Origin: Elusimicrobiota bacterium
GTDB lineage: Bacteria > Elusimicrobiota > Elusimicrobia > FEN-1173
Reading direction: 5' to 3'
Assembly (NCBI GenBank): GCA_016714745.1
Contig: JADKCG010000003.1
Coordinates: forward strand, 1 to 64,000
Length of the DNA stretch: 64,000 nucleotides
Position numbers and translations under genes: made by a program
Part shown: positions 54,822-64,000 of the stretch, one piece after another
How the letters are laid out: each line of letters opens with the position of its first letter
Position numbering within the stretch: the first letter of the stretch is position 1
The notes under the pieces: model-generated
Told to the model about the DNA's origin: nothing
Database searches by the model: none
What the model saw: only the letters and a program-made list of their open reading frames with translations

Positions 54822-55700
54822 CTATGTGGGAATGGGACGGGGTTGCAGTCGTCGAAGAATTTTCTCGGTGGAATGGGACCGGTTCAGCGTATAAAAATGA
54901 ATGCCCTGCACTCCCTCTTTGAGAAGGTCTCGGCATTGTTGGGTGGCGTGGTCGATCCCGAGCTGGACCACCGCATCGGAATTTTCCTGCACCCGTTCCA
55001 GCGCCTCGTTCAACGGAGCGGGAATTTTTGCGCCGCACAGGGTGGTAAACCGTTTCACTTGACTCACATTCGTGATCGGCATGATGCCGGCCACGATGGG
55101 TTGCCGAATTCCGCGCGCCACGGTTTTGTCTCGAAACCGTAAAAAATCGGCGGAGTTAAAAAAGAGTTGGGTCACGATGAAGTCTGCCCCGTTTTCCACC
55201 TTTCGTTTAAGGCAATCCAAATCCCGGTCCAAGGAGGGGCTCTCGGGGTGGCCCTCCGGGTACCCGGCCACACCCAGACAAATGTCCGATTGATGCCGAA
55301 TATGCGCCACCAGTTCGTCGGCATGAAGAAACCCGTCCGCATGGGCCACAAACGCCACCGCGCCTTTGGGGGGATCCCCCCGCAGGGCCAAAATATTCTC
55401 CACCCCGCGACGGTGAATGTCCTCTAAAATTTCATCAATGTCCCGCCGTCCGGCGCCCACGCAGGTCAAGTGGGCCATGGATTCAATTCCGATGTCGTTT
55501 TTAATGGTGGAGACGAGGTCCAAGGTTTTCCGCCGTGTCCCACCGCCCGCTCCCCAAGTGACAGAAATATAGGCGGGATTTAACGTTTTCAATGTCCGCG
55601 CGGTTTCCAAAAGATGCCTGACATCTTCATCGGTTTTTGGGGGGAAAAACTCAAAAGAAAAAAGCGTCCGACCTTCCCGAAGCAGGGCAGAGATTTTCAT
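54822..55700 (-). CDS. metF: 5,10-methylenetetrahydrofolate reductase
   Basis: 292 residues. FSFEFFPPKTDEDVRHLLET opens with the catalytic Glu; YISVTWGAGGGTRRKTLDLV binds FAD; SMAHLTCVG, NILALRGDPPKGA and FIVTQLFFNSADFLRFRDK complete the TIM barrel. Supplies methyl groups for methionine. Flanked by a REPIN-like element on one side and a single hairpin on the other. Confidence 0.95.
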   Translation of the reverse strand: MKISALLREGRTLFSFEFFPPKTDEDVRHLLETARTLKTLNPAYISVTWGAGGGTRRKTLDLVSTIKNDIGIESMAHLTCVGAGRRDIDEILEDIHRRGVENILALRGDPPKGAVAFVAHADGFLHADELVAHIRHQSDICLGVAGYPEGHPESPSLDRDLDCLKRKVENGADFIVTQLFFNSADFLRFRDKTVARGIRQPIVAGIMPITNVSQVKRFTTLCGAKIPAPLNEALERVQENSDAVVQLGIDHATQQCRDLLKEGVQGIHFYTLNRSHSTEKILRRLQPRPIPT

Positions 55701-55734
55701 AGGCGCCCATTCTACAATTCCGTTGCGTCTGTTG

Positions 55735-55757
55735 GTAGTTGCCCGATTTATCGGGCG
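55735..55757. repeat. Single REP-like hairpin
   Basis: GTAGTTGCCCGATTTATCGG plus GCG, identical to the left end of element 1, without an inverted partner. Lies between metF and the HAMP gene. A T-run follows on the plus strand only, where no gene precedes it. Confidence 0.7.
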
Positions 55758-55760
55758 TTT

Positions 55761-56321
55761 TTAAAGTTTGAATTCGGTTGTTAAAGCGCTGAGGAGCGCT
55801 AGGGCGCGGTTGATCTCGGCCACGTCTGAAGGGGCCAAGTTGGGTGTGGCCACCACTTGGCTGAGAAGAAGACGCATTTCTTTGGCCCTTCCGCGGTCGG
55901 AAGAAACTTTTCTGTGAAGTGAACTCAAGGCGCGGTTGAACGCATCACGCACATCTTTAAGTTCATCGCGGGGACGGAGCTGGACGCGCGTGGTGAGGTC
56001 TCCGTTTTCCACGCGGAGCAAGGATTTTTCCAAGTTCACAAGCGGCCCCGCCACACGGTGAGAGAGGTAAACCGTCATCAACACAATCACGAAAACAAAC
56101 ACCACCAACTGAATCAACGGAAGTTTTTGAGCAACGAGAAAAACCTCCAACATGTCCAGCCCCCAGCCCGCGTTTCGCCCAAAACTAAAGTAATAATCCA
56201 CAAGAACAAAAACAAACGACAACACCGCCGCTCCCACCATGGCCAAGACCATCCGGCCCTGAAGAGATCGGTTAACAAAATACCGCCGCCGCGGCAAAAA
56301 CAAAAGTTTTGGCATTATCAT
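55761..56321 (-). CDS. Membrane protein with HAMP-like linker
   Basis: 186 residues from ATG 56321 (MIMPKLLFLPRRRYFVNRSL), preceded by AGGAGGGATTT. Two membrane helices (MVLAMVGAAVLSFVFVLVDY and LIQLVVFVFVIVLMTVYLSH) are followed by a HAMP-like segment (RVAGPLVNLEKSLLRVENGDLTTRVQLRPRDEL) and a short helical tail. No kinase or methyl-accepting domain follows, so it is a truncated-looking signal-transduction membrane protein. Function not assigned. Confidence 0.75.
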   Translation of the reverse strand: MIMPKLLFLPRRRYFVNRSLQGRMVLAMVGAAVLSFVFVLVDYYFSFGRNAGWGLDMLEVFLVAQKLPLIQLVVFVFVIVLMTVYLSHRVAGPLVNLEKSLLRVENGDLTTRVQLRPRDELKDVRDAFNRALSSLHRKVSSDRGRAKEMRLLLSQVVATPNLAPSDVAEINRALALLSALTTEFKL

Positions 56322-56487
56322 AAATCCCTCCTGACCCCCAGTATGGGCCACAAACTGAATTTTTTCAAGGGATGATTTGAAGAGAGGGATTTCCTCCCCC
56401 ACACGAGCCGGAATCAAAGAGGGAGATAGTGTTGTTCTCAGTACAAGGCCCCCATGGCTGAACTCGTGAGGTCTCAACATTTGTATA

Positions 56488-56524
56488 CCATGCCGGCAAT
56501 TTTACGGTACAATTGCCGGCATGG
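56488..56524. repeat. 14-bp palindrome at the edge of a second ATPase remnant
   Basis: Arms ccatgccggcaatt (56488-56501) and aattgccggcatgg (56511-56524), loop of 9. It abuts the DUF4143-like remnant that starts at 56523, the same arrangement as at 10808-10854. Confidence 0.7.
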
Positions 56525-56640
56525 GGAGAAGGGCTATCTCGCGCTGGAAATCAAAAGTTCCACGCGATGGAATGAACGATTTGGCAAAGGATTAACCGGG
56601 ATTCCCCGGTTGGCACGGGGCTACCGTCGACAGGGTCCGG
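56523..56640 (+). pseudogene. Second short remnant of a DUF4143-type ATPase C-terminus
   Basis: GEKGYLALEIKSSTRWNERF followed by GKGLTGI resembles the A-L-E-(I/V)-K-(S/A) box near the end of DUF4143-type ATP-binding proteins. Only about 30 residues look conserved before the similarity fades. Upstream sequence is missing and replaced by the palindrome. Confidence 0.45.
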
Positions 56641-56743
56641 AACAGAATTTTTTAGCGCTCCCGGGCGGAAAGTCTCGGTCATCTGAAATTTCCAGGTTAA
56701 CCCGCATCCGCGAGGAGCTAGGGACAAAAGTTAAGCCGGAAAG

Positions 56744-56795
56744 TTCAGTTGGGCGCGAGGACCGAGGCGAAGGAGGCCGCGGCTTTTTCGACGAA
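56744..56795. repeat. 52-bp dispersed repeat, copy B
   Basis: Partner of 7505-7556 with 46 of 52 bases identical. The minus-strand reading gives KWTAGFVEKAAASFASVLAP-N-stop. Confidence 0.7.
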
Positions 56796-56905
56796 TCCCG
56801 CGGTCCACTTGACAAGAGGCTTCCGATTGCACTCTCGGCGGAAAAGAACGTCTACTCGTCGATAAAAGTGGCCTAAGGGGCGATGTAAATTTTTTGTTGA
56901 AACGC

Positions 56906-56935
56906 TTGACAGTTAGCTTAGGCTTTGACTAAGAT
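56906..56935 (+). promoter_or_regulatory. Candidate dnaA promoter
   Basis: TTGACA (56906-56911) and TAAGAT (56930-56935) with an 18-bp spacer. It lies about 180 bp before the dnaA start, with DnaA boxes between them, which fits autoregulation. Confidence 0.5.
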
Positions 56936-57063
56936 GTCCACAGGTTTTCTGACCGATCCTTTCTCCCGGCTAAAAAATTGACAAACTGTCTTTCGCTCAC
57001 GACTCTTTTCGGCCACGGAACGGTAAAAGATGATAAAACTTGGTTCTTAAAAAGATATTAAGG

Positions 57064-57108
57064 TCATCCACAAAAGTTATTACCAATTGTGGATAAGCCT
57101 GTGGATAA
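57064..57108 (+). promoter_or_regulatory. DnaA boxes before dnaA
   Basis: tcatccacaa (57064-57073), ttgtggataa (57087-57096) and ctgtggataa (57099-57108) match the box TTATCCACA on alternate strands. A weaker tgtccacagg lies at 56935-56944. They may serve dnaA autoregulation and/or origin function. Confidence 0.7.
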
Positions 57109-57118
57109 GAGGATATAA

Positions 57119-58507
57119 ATGATTGTTAGTGAAGCCGCGGAGACTATTTGGGCTGGTGTTGTTGAACGCCTTAAGCCAGCCATTAAAGAGGAGACTTTTA
57201 ACCTCTGGTTAAAACCCCTCAAAGCACTTAAATGGGAAGAACAGCTGTTAACCCTCCAAGTGCCCAACCGGTTCTTTTCGGAATGGGTTAAAAAGAACTG
57301 TCAAAAAGACATTGAAGAAGCGCTTCGGGGGATTTTGGGACATGAAGCGGCATTGGCCTTTGAAGCCGCCCGGGAAATTGAACCTATCCTCAAAGAAGAA
57401 GAGGCCCGGGCAGATCCCATTCCTGCTCCGAAAACAGAAAGCCATTTCACCAATGAACAGTTTAATCCGAAATACACGTTCGAAAGTTTTGTGGTGGGCC
57501 CCTCCAACCGGTTTGCCCAGGCCGCCGGCATGGCAGTGGCGAAAGATCCAGGGAAAGCCTACAATCCGCTTTTCCTTTATGGGGGCGTCGGCCTGGGGAA
57601 AACACATATCCTCCACGCCATCGGCCATTCCATCCGCCAGCAAAAAGCCAACGCCCGAGTCCTTTATGTCACCTCCGAACGGTTCATTAACGAATTTATC
57701 GACGGTCTTCGGTTCGACAAGATGAAAGATTTTCGCGCCAAGTATCGCAATCTCGACTGTTTATTGATTGACGATATCCAATCACTGACCGGCAAAGAAA
57801 ATTCCATGGAAGAGTTCTTTTACACGTTTAATTCTCTTTATGATTCGCGAAAACAAATCATCATTTCGTCAGACCGCACGCCCGGCGAAACCAAAGTCAG
57901 CGCCCGACTCGTTTCCCGTTTTGAATGGGGTGTCGTGGCGGACATACAACCTCCCGATTTGGAAACGCGCATTGCGATTTTGAGGAAAAAGGCCGCCTCC
58001 GAAAATATATTTGTCCCGGACGACGTGATTCTCTATGTCGCCAGCATGATCCGATCCAACATCCGGGAATTGGAAGGCAGTTTGATCCGGATCGTGGCCT
58101 TTAGTTCGCTCACAGGCACTCCGCTCACCATTGATTCCGCCCGGGAGACTTTGAAAGACATTGTCTCTGCCAATGAGGCCACCCGCCCGATCCGGACCGA
58201 AGACATTCAAGAAGTGGTGGCCCAACATTTTAATCTCGATTTAAGAGACATGAAATCCAAACGCCGGACCGACGCTATCGCGTTCCCCCGTCAAATCGCC
58301 ATGTACTTGGCTCGAACACTGACCGAATGTTCCACCACTGAAATCGGCGAAGCCTTTGGTGGCAAAGACCACACCACCGTCATGCATGCGTGTAACAAAA
58401 TAAAGACAAAAATGATTTCAGACCCTTACTTCACAGCGTTGGTCAACAAAATTACCCAACAGGTCAAAACCCACATCACCTTGGCCGATCTTCGGCCGTC
58501 TCGGTAG
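57119..58507 (+). CDS. dnaA: Chromosomal replication initiator DnaA
   Basis: 462 residues, complete. Domain I (WAGVVERLKPAIKEETFNLW), a short domain II linker, then the AAA+ domain from YTFESFVVGPSNRFAQAA with Walker A LYGGVGLGKTH (about residue 155) and Walker B CLLIDDIQSL. The domain IV helix-turn-helix carries the DnaA signature GGKDHTTVMHACNK near residue 413. Binds TTATCCACA boxes and opens the origin. First gene of the dnaA-dnaN-sodB-recF-DUF721-gyrB cluster. Confidence 0.97.
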   Translation: MIVSEAAETIWAGVVERLKPAIKEETFNLWLKPLKALKWEEQLLTLQVPNRFFSEWVKKNCQKDIEEALRGILGHEAALAFEAAREIEPILKEEEARADPIPAPKTESHFTNEQFNPKYTFESFVVGPSNRFAQAAGMAVAKDPGKAYNPLFLYGGVGLGKTHILHAIGHSIRQQKANARVLYVTSERFINEFIDGLRFDKMKDFRAKYRNLDCLLIDDIQSLTGKENSMEEFFYTFNSLYDSRKQIIISSDRTPGETKVSARLVSRFEWGVVADIQPPDLETRIAILRKKAASENIFVPDDVILYVASMIRSNIRELEGSLIRIVAFSSLTGTPLTIDSARETLKDIVSANEATRPIRTEDIQEVVAQHFNLDLRDMKSKRRTDAIAFPRQIAMYLARTLTECSTTEIGEAFGGKDHTTVMHACNKIKTKMISDPYFTALVNKITQQVKTHITLADLRPSR

Positions 58508-58766
58508 TGAAGTTCCCTTCGCTTTTTCCGCCGTACAACTCTCTGGATAAGTTCTTAATAACTTTCATTTCCTGGGGACGAAGGGGCGCCATTGGGATAG
58601 TGGGGATAACAGCGTCGACTTTTCCACATGTTATCCCGTTCATCTTATTCAACGACGTTCCATGAAAATCATAGACTTCCGTACTTTGTATAAAATTACT
58701 AACATCATACAGAGTCCCTCTACTACGACGGCTTACTTTTCACATATATAAGAAGAGAGGATCCCA
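58508..58766 (+). promoter_or_regulatory. dnaA-dnaN spacer with DnaA-like boxes
   Basis: tggggataa (58601-58609) and ttttccaca (58620-58628) match DnaA boxes with one mismatch each. A/T-rich tracts (tataaaattactaacatc, cacatatataagaag) follow. The spacer may be part of the origin and contains the dnaN promoter; nothing else is seen. Confidence 0.5.
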
Positions 58767-59927
58767 TTGAATAACTTAACTGGCACCTTAACGGCACCAC
58801 GAAAGCAAGAAGCGCTCTTGGACATCCATTGTCAAAAAGAAGACATATTCAGAGGTGTTCAACTTGTTCAAAACGCCATCTCTCCCCGAAGCACTTTACC
58901 GGTCCTTGCCAACATCCTCTTTGAAGCCAGCCCGGACGGGTTACGATTGTCGTCCACCGATCTCGAAGTGGGAATTCGCTGTCATGTGAAAGCGGATGTT
59001 AAATCCAGCGGAGTCACCACAGTCCCCGCTCGCACCATCGCGGAATTTCTCCGCACATTGGACGATGGACGTGACGTATCGTTAAAAATGAATGAGAACC
59101 AAAAAATGGAAATCCGTTCGGGTCGGGATCGCTGTTCCCTCGCCTGTCTGCCGAAAGACGACTACCCTGTTCTCCCTGAATTCAATTTGGAAAAGGCCAT
59201 TTCTTTAAATCACGTATTGGTTCGGGAAATGATCCGCAAAACTATTTTCTCCGTTTCAACAGATGAAACGCGCTATGTCTTAAACGGTGTTAATTTCTTG
59301 TTGGAAAACGGTAAGATCACCTTAATTGCCACAGATGGCCGCCGCTTGGCCTTTATTCAACGGGACCTTCCAGAAAAAAAATCTCTGGTGGGGGCCATTA
59401 TCCCCACAAAGGCCATCAACGAATTAGCGCGGATTCTCTCGGGTGACGAAAAAGGCGGTGATGTGCTCATGAGTTTCACTGAAAATCAGGTTACTTTTCA
59501 GTATAAGAGCATTGTCATCATCTCTCGCTTGATCGAAGGAAATTTTCCGAGTTTCGACCAAGTGATTCCCAAAACCCACGACATCCAATTGAAACTAAAA
59601 ACGCGCCAAATCCTTCAAGCCACACAGCGTGCCGCGGTGGGGACCATGGACCGTGGAGGCTCTGTGCGGTTCAGTTTATCTCCAGGAAAATTGCAAATCT
59701 CCGCTTCGGCCCAGGGCCGCATTGAGGTGGAATCTGAAATAGAAGTGGACTACAAAGGCGATCCCTTTGCGATTGCTTTCAACCCCACCTATTTAGTGGA
59801 CGTTTTTAAAGCGCTGGAAGCCGAAGAAATTTTACTTGAGCTGTCCACGCCGCTAAACCCCGGGGTTATTCGCCCGGTGGGCGACGACGATTACAAATAC
59901 GTCGTCATGCCCATGCAAGTTAGTTAA
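58767..59927 (+). CDS. dnaN: DNA polymerase III beta sliding clamp
   Basis: 386 residues, starting at TTG 58767 after AGAGAGGATCCCA, a good ribosome site that decides the start. Three clamp domains: STLPVLANILFEASPDGLRL, LPEKKSLVGAIIPTKAINEL, and the C-terminal EILLELSTPLNPGVIRPVGD ending with the usual YVVMPMQ. Encircles DNA and tethers polymerase and repair proteins. Confidence 0.97.
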   Translation: MNNLTGTLTAPRKQEALLDIHCQKEDIFRGVQLVQNAISPRSTLPVLANILFEASPDGLRLSSTDLEVGIRCHVKADVKSSGVTTVPARTIAEFLRTLDDGRDVSLKMNENQKMEIRSGRDRCSLACLPKDDYPVLPEFNLEKAISLNHVLVREMIRKTIFSVSTDETRYVLNGVNFLLENGKITLIATDGRRLAFIQRDLPEKKSLVGAIIPTKAINELARILSGDEKGGDVLMSFTENQVTFQYKSIVIISRLIEGNFPSFDQVIPKTHDIQLKLKTRQILQATQRAAVGTMDRGGSVRFSLSPGKLQISASAQGRIEVESEIEVDYKGDPFAIAFNPTYLVDVFKALEAEEILLELSTPLNPGVIRPVGDDDYKYVVMPMQVS

Positions 59928-59948
59928 AACAAGCACACAGGAGCCCCC

Positions 59949-60533
59949 ATGCCTTTTACGCTTCCGCCGTTGCCCTATAGCAAGACCGCTTTAGCCCCCC
60001 ATCTTTCGGCCGAAACATTGGAGTTTCACTACGGCAAACATCACCAGACCTACGTTGATAATCTGAATAAGTTGGTCACAGGGACACCGCTCGAAAACGA
60101 ATCCCTCGAAGAGTTGGTTCGTCGAAAGGTTTCCGGACCTGTTTTCAACAATGCGGCCCAAGTGTGGAACCATACTTTTTATTGGAATTCGTTAAGCCCC
60201 AAAGGCGGCGGGGGGCCTTCCGGAACCCTTGCCGAGGCGATCCAAAAGAAGTTTGGATCTTTTGACGCTTTTAAAGAAATTTTCACCAAGAACGCCCTGG
60301 GGCATTTTGGCTCCGGCTGGGTGTGGATGATTAAGACGCCCGACGGGGGCGTGGATATTGAGACCATGCCCAACGCCGGGACACCTTTGGCCGAGGGAAA
60401 AATAGCTCTCCTCACCTGTGATGTTTGGGAACACGCCTATTACATCGATTACCGAAACGCGCGGGCCAAGTACGTTGACGCGTTCTGGAATCTTGTAAAC
60501 TGGGATTTTGCGTCAACGAATTTCAAAAAATGA
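59949..60533 (+). CDS. sodB: Superoxide dismutase, Fe-type
   Basis: 194 residues. Metal ligands: His in [12 protein letters not shown], His in [12 protein letters not shown], Asp and His in [27 protein letters not shown] and the FGSGWVWM region with Gly-Ser point to the Fe branch, although Fe/Mn preference cannot be fixed by eye. Sits between dnaN and recF, an unusual place. SD AGGAG upstream; a weak hairpin follows at 60541-60565. Confidence 0.95.
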   Translation: MPFTLPPLPYSKTALAPHLSAETLEFHYGKHHQTYVDNLNKLVTGTPLENESLEELVRRKVSGPVFNNAAQVWNHTFYWNSLSPKGGGGPSGTLAEAIQKKFGSFDAFKEIFTKNALGHFGSGWVWMIKTPDGGVDIETMPNAGTPLAEGKIALLTCDVWEHAYYIDYRNARAKYVDAFWNLVNWDFASTNFKK

Positions 60534-60680
60534 TTTATTAAATGTCTCAGAATAGGAGAGACATTCGCTTCTCTGTCATTCCGGCGTAAAGTTGGTTTTC
60601 CGACAGAAACATTCGGGATTATGGAGTTGGTTCGCGGATATTGGTTTCACAGCCGATCTAAATTAGGCAGGCCCCCCCTC

Positions 60681-61826
60681 GTGTACATCACTTCCCTCAG
60701 TTTCCGGCAGTTTCGAAATTTTTCGCGAATCGATTTAACACCGGACCCCGGCGTGAACGTATTCGTGGGGGCGAACGGTTCGGGTAAATCCAATATTTTG
60801 GAAGGGATCTCAGTGCTTGCCTCCGGGCAAAGCCACCGGGGCGCGGAAGCCCGCCATTGGCTTCAGCAGGAGAAAGACGAGGCTGGTCTTCTCGGGCACG
60901 TGGAGGGCGAAGAAACGCTGGATTTGGACCTTCGGCAAAAACGCGGCCGCGTTCGGCAGTTCCGTGTAAACAACCGTCCCATTCTGCGACAAAGGGATTG
61001 GGCGGGTCAGGTGCCCCTGGTGGCTTTTTCGCCCGAAGAAATGGATTTGGTGAAGGGAGAGCCCTCCGTCCGTCGTCGCGCCTTAAACGCGGTCTTGACT
61101 CAGGTGGATGCAGATTACGCCGAGGCGTTCGGCCGATACACAAAACTTTTAGAGGAGCGGAACGCCGCGCTCCGTCGGGTGAGGGATGGTTTGGCGAAAC
61201 CGGGGAGTTTGGAACCTTGGAACCTCTCGCTTTTGACCGAGGGGGCCCGGCTCACGGTCCTACGTCAAAAATTCCTTTTGGAGTTTGTTCCCCGTGTTCA
61301 ACGTCGGCAGACCGAACTCTCCGGCGGGCGTGACCGCGGGACCGCGCTCTATCGTCCCTCATTTCATATACCGTCAGAGGATCGGACAGCGGTGGAAGAC
61401 GTCAACCGCCGCCGGTTTGCCGAACTGATGGACGGCGAAATCGCCTTAGGTTCGACTTTAATCGGTCCCCATCGGGACGAAGTCGAGTTCCGGTTGGACG
61501 ATGACCTCGCCAAAGTCAGGGCGTCCCAAGGTCAAGCCCGCACCCTCGCCTTGGCCTGGAAATGGGAGGAGCGTCTATTTCTGAAAGAACGTTTAGCGCG
61601 GGAACCCATTTGTTTATTGGACGATGTGTTTTCTGAGCTGGACCCCGCCCGCCGGTCCGAACTGACAGACCTCTTGTTCGAACGCGGGCAATGTTTTATT
61701 TCGTTGACAGATTTCTCCGTTTGGGGGGACCGAGCGCTGAGCGCGGGGGCGAAAGTGTTTCAGGTGGAAGCCGGGAGCCTTGTGTCCGGAAAAGGGCCGC
61801 CCCTTTCACAGGAGACTGTTTTATGA
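60681..61826 (+). CDS. recF: DNA replication and repair protein RecF
   Basis: 381 residues from GTG 60681 (VYITSLSFRQFRNFSRIDLT), where family similarity begins; an ATG at 60621 would add 20 unlike residues. Walker A VGANGSGKSNILEGIS, signature SQGQARTLALAWKW, Walker B PICLLDDVFSELDPARRSEL. Helps load RecA at gaps together with RecO and RecR. Overlaps the DUF721 gene by 4 bp. Confidence 0.95.
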   Translation: MYITSLSFRQFRNFSRIDLTPDPGVNVFVGANGSGKSNILEGISVLASGQSHRGAEARHWLQQEKDEAGLLGHVEGEETLDLDLRQKRGRVRQFRVNNRPILRQRDWAGQVPLVAFSPEEMDLVKGEPSVRRRALNAVLTQVDADYAEAFGRYTKLLEERNAALRRVRDGLAKPGSLEPWNLSLLTEGARLTVLRQKFLLEFVPRVQRRQTELSGGRDRGTALYRPSFHIPSEDRTAVEDVNRRRFAELMDGEIALGSTLIGPHRDEVEFRLDDDLAKVRASQGQARTLALAWKWEERLFLKERLAREPICLLDDVFSELDPARRSELTDLLFERGQCFISLTDFSVWGDRALSAGAKVFQVEAGSLVSGKGPPLSQETVL

Positions 61827-62176
61827 AGCGCCGGTTCCTTTCAAAAGAACAACCAAAACCCAAACGGCTGGTGTCGGCCCAGGAACTGTTAAAGGGTATT
61901 TTGGCCCGCACAGGCTACGACGCCAACCAGTATGCCCTCTTTGATCTGTGGGACAGCTTGTTGGGGCCAGAAGCCCGGAAAGCGCGCGCGGTGGGGGTGC
62001 GGGACGGGCGGCTGTATGTGGAAGTGGACACCCCCGTGCGCACCCACGGACTGGCCTTGCGCAAACGAGAACTCCTGAAGAAATTAAACGCCCCTTTTGG
62101 CGGAACGGCCCCTCTATCTGATATAATCTTTCGTCCAGGGACGCCGTCCGCTTCCGACGACAAAGACGCCCGATAA
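61823..62176 (+). CDS. DUF721 (DciA-like) protein
   Basis: 117 residues from ATG 61823, ATGA overlap with recF and GGAGA upstream. Short DUF721 domain: LWDSLLGPEARKARAVGVRD, LYVEVDTPVRTHGLALRKRELLKKLN. DUF721/DciA proteins load the replicative helicase in bacteria without DnaC. The stop codon and last codons lie inside a REP-like hairpin (62168-62189). Confidence 0.85.
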   Translation: MKRRFLSKEQPKPKRLVSAQELLKGILARTGYDANQYALFDLWDSLLGPEARKARAVGVRDGRLYVEVDTPVRTHGLALRKRELLKKLNAPFGGTAPLSDIIFRPGTPSASDDKDAR

Positions 62177-62189
62177 ATCGGGCAACGAC
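62168..62189. repeat. Single REP-like hairpin ending the DUF721 gene
   Basis: GCCCGATAAATCGGGCAACG plus AC, the right-end form of the REPIN family. Its TAA (62174-62176) is the stop codon of the DUF721 gene. Confidence 0.7.
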
Positions 62190-62270
62190 AAAACCAAGAG
62201 ACGTGTTCACCGGGTTCACATCACGTGTCTTTGATCGGGTGATCGTTGGAAAAGGTCACCCTCTCTCCGG

Positions 62271-62343
62271 CCCTCTCCCGCGGGCGGCGCATCGCAGAGC
62301 GATGGGCCCCTGGGGCCCCAGAGGCGCTGAGGCGGGAGAGGGA
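62271..62343. repeat. Inverted repeat in the DUF721-gyrB spacer
   Basis: ccctctcccgc (62271-62281) and its inverted copy gcgggagaggg (62333-62343), with purine/pyrimidine-biased flanks and an internal gggcccctggggcccc palindrome. Resembles widespread bacterial gagaggg palindromes; may be a small mobile palindrome or mRNA structure before gyrB. Confidence 0.55.
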
Positions 62344-62360
62344 GAAAAGCGCGGATCTGA

Positions 62361-64000
<1,640 letters not shown>

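Larger units (their letters stand above)
56322..57118. other. Region upstream of dnaA: palindrome, ATPase remnant, dispersed repeat, then origin-like sequence
   Basis: No intact gene. An open plus-strand frame across 56454-56876 is not credible as one protein: it crosses the palindrome and reads the 52-bp repeat in the opposite sense. From about 56880 the sequence turns A/T-rich and carries a promoter and DnaA boxes. Confidence 0.6.

Noticed and set aside
55735..55765. Hairpin with T-run as terminator of the HAMP gene or metF
   Set aside because: The T-run is on the plus strand, whereas both neighbouring genes are on the minus strand.
56454..56876. 140-codon plus-strand open frame
   Set aside because: Crosses a palindrome, an ATPase remnant and a dispersed repeat read in the opposite sense, so it is a chance frame.

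Overview
The window is bacterial chromosome at roughly 55-58% GC by eye. It comes from a Gram-negative (diderm) organism: it carries a TolC-type efflux protein, OmpA-family proteins and a DUF481 outer-membrane-type protein. The pairing of DUF4912 with a GH57 branching enzyme, the giant NHL/Fn3/VCBS secreted protein and the LplT-PlsC-Aas fusion fit a deep-branching lineage such as Elusimicrobiota. That placement is inference, not proof.

Layout. Positions 1-7438 (minus) hold a huge secreted repeat protein whose reading frame is broken many times. From 7.7 to 33.8 kb essentially everything is on the minus strand: uvrA; a nucleotidyltransferase pair; cysE; a Phd-VapC toxin-antitoxin pair; cysK-argD-argB; rsmD; tRNA-Ala; ndk; a PurD-like ATP-grasp enzyme; the acyltransferase fusion; wecB-wecA; glyA; fic; and the run rsmI-argC-zinc ribbon-argJ-tsaC. 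From 34.2 kb onward almost everything is on the plus strand: tRNA-Ser; mnmG-rsmG; DUF4139; TPR-rhomboid-amidase; a complete TetR/TolC/HlyD/ABC-ABC/permease-permease efflux cassette; DUF4912-GH57; mscL; OmpA; DUF481; and finally dnaA-dnaN-sodB-recF-DUF721-gyrB. A short minus-strand island lies at 54.1-56.3 kb. The polarity switch near 34 kb, just upstream of mnmG, and the DnaA boxes around dnaA both suggest that the replication origin is in this window.

Most notable. (1) GyrB is interrupted after Glu-Gly-Asp-Ser-Ala-Gly-Gly by the start of an intein that runs off the window. (2) A REPIN-like family of paired inverted hairpins built on GTTGCCCGATTTATCGGGC is scattered through intergenic DNA, and two copies supply the 3' ends of genes. 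(3) The first 18 bases of tRNA-Ser(GCU) occur three times in a hairpin-rich array directly upstream of the intact tRNA. (4) Perfect palindromes sit exactly at the broken edges of two leftover DUF4143-type ATPase fragments. (5) Single-base frame disruptions cluster at 1-8.6 kb and 42.5-53.4 kb, often in short homopolymers. They may be assembly errors, so broken genes here should be read with care.
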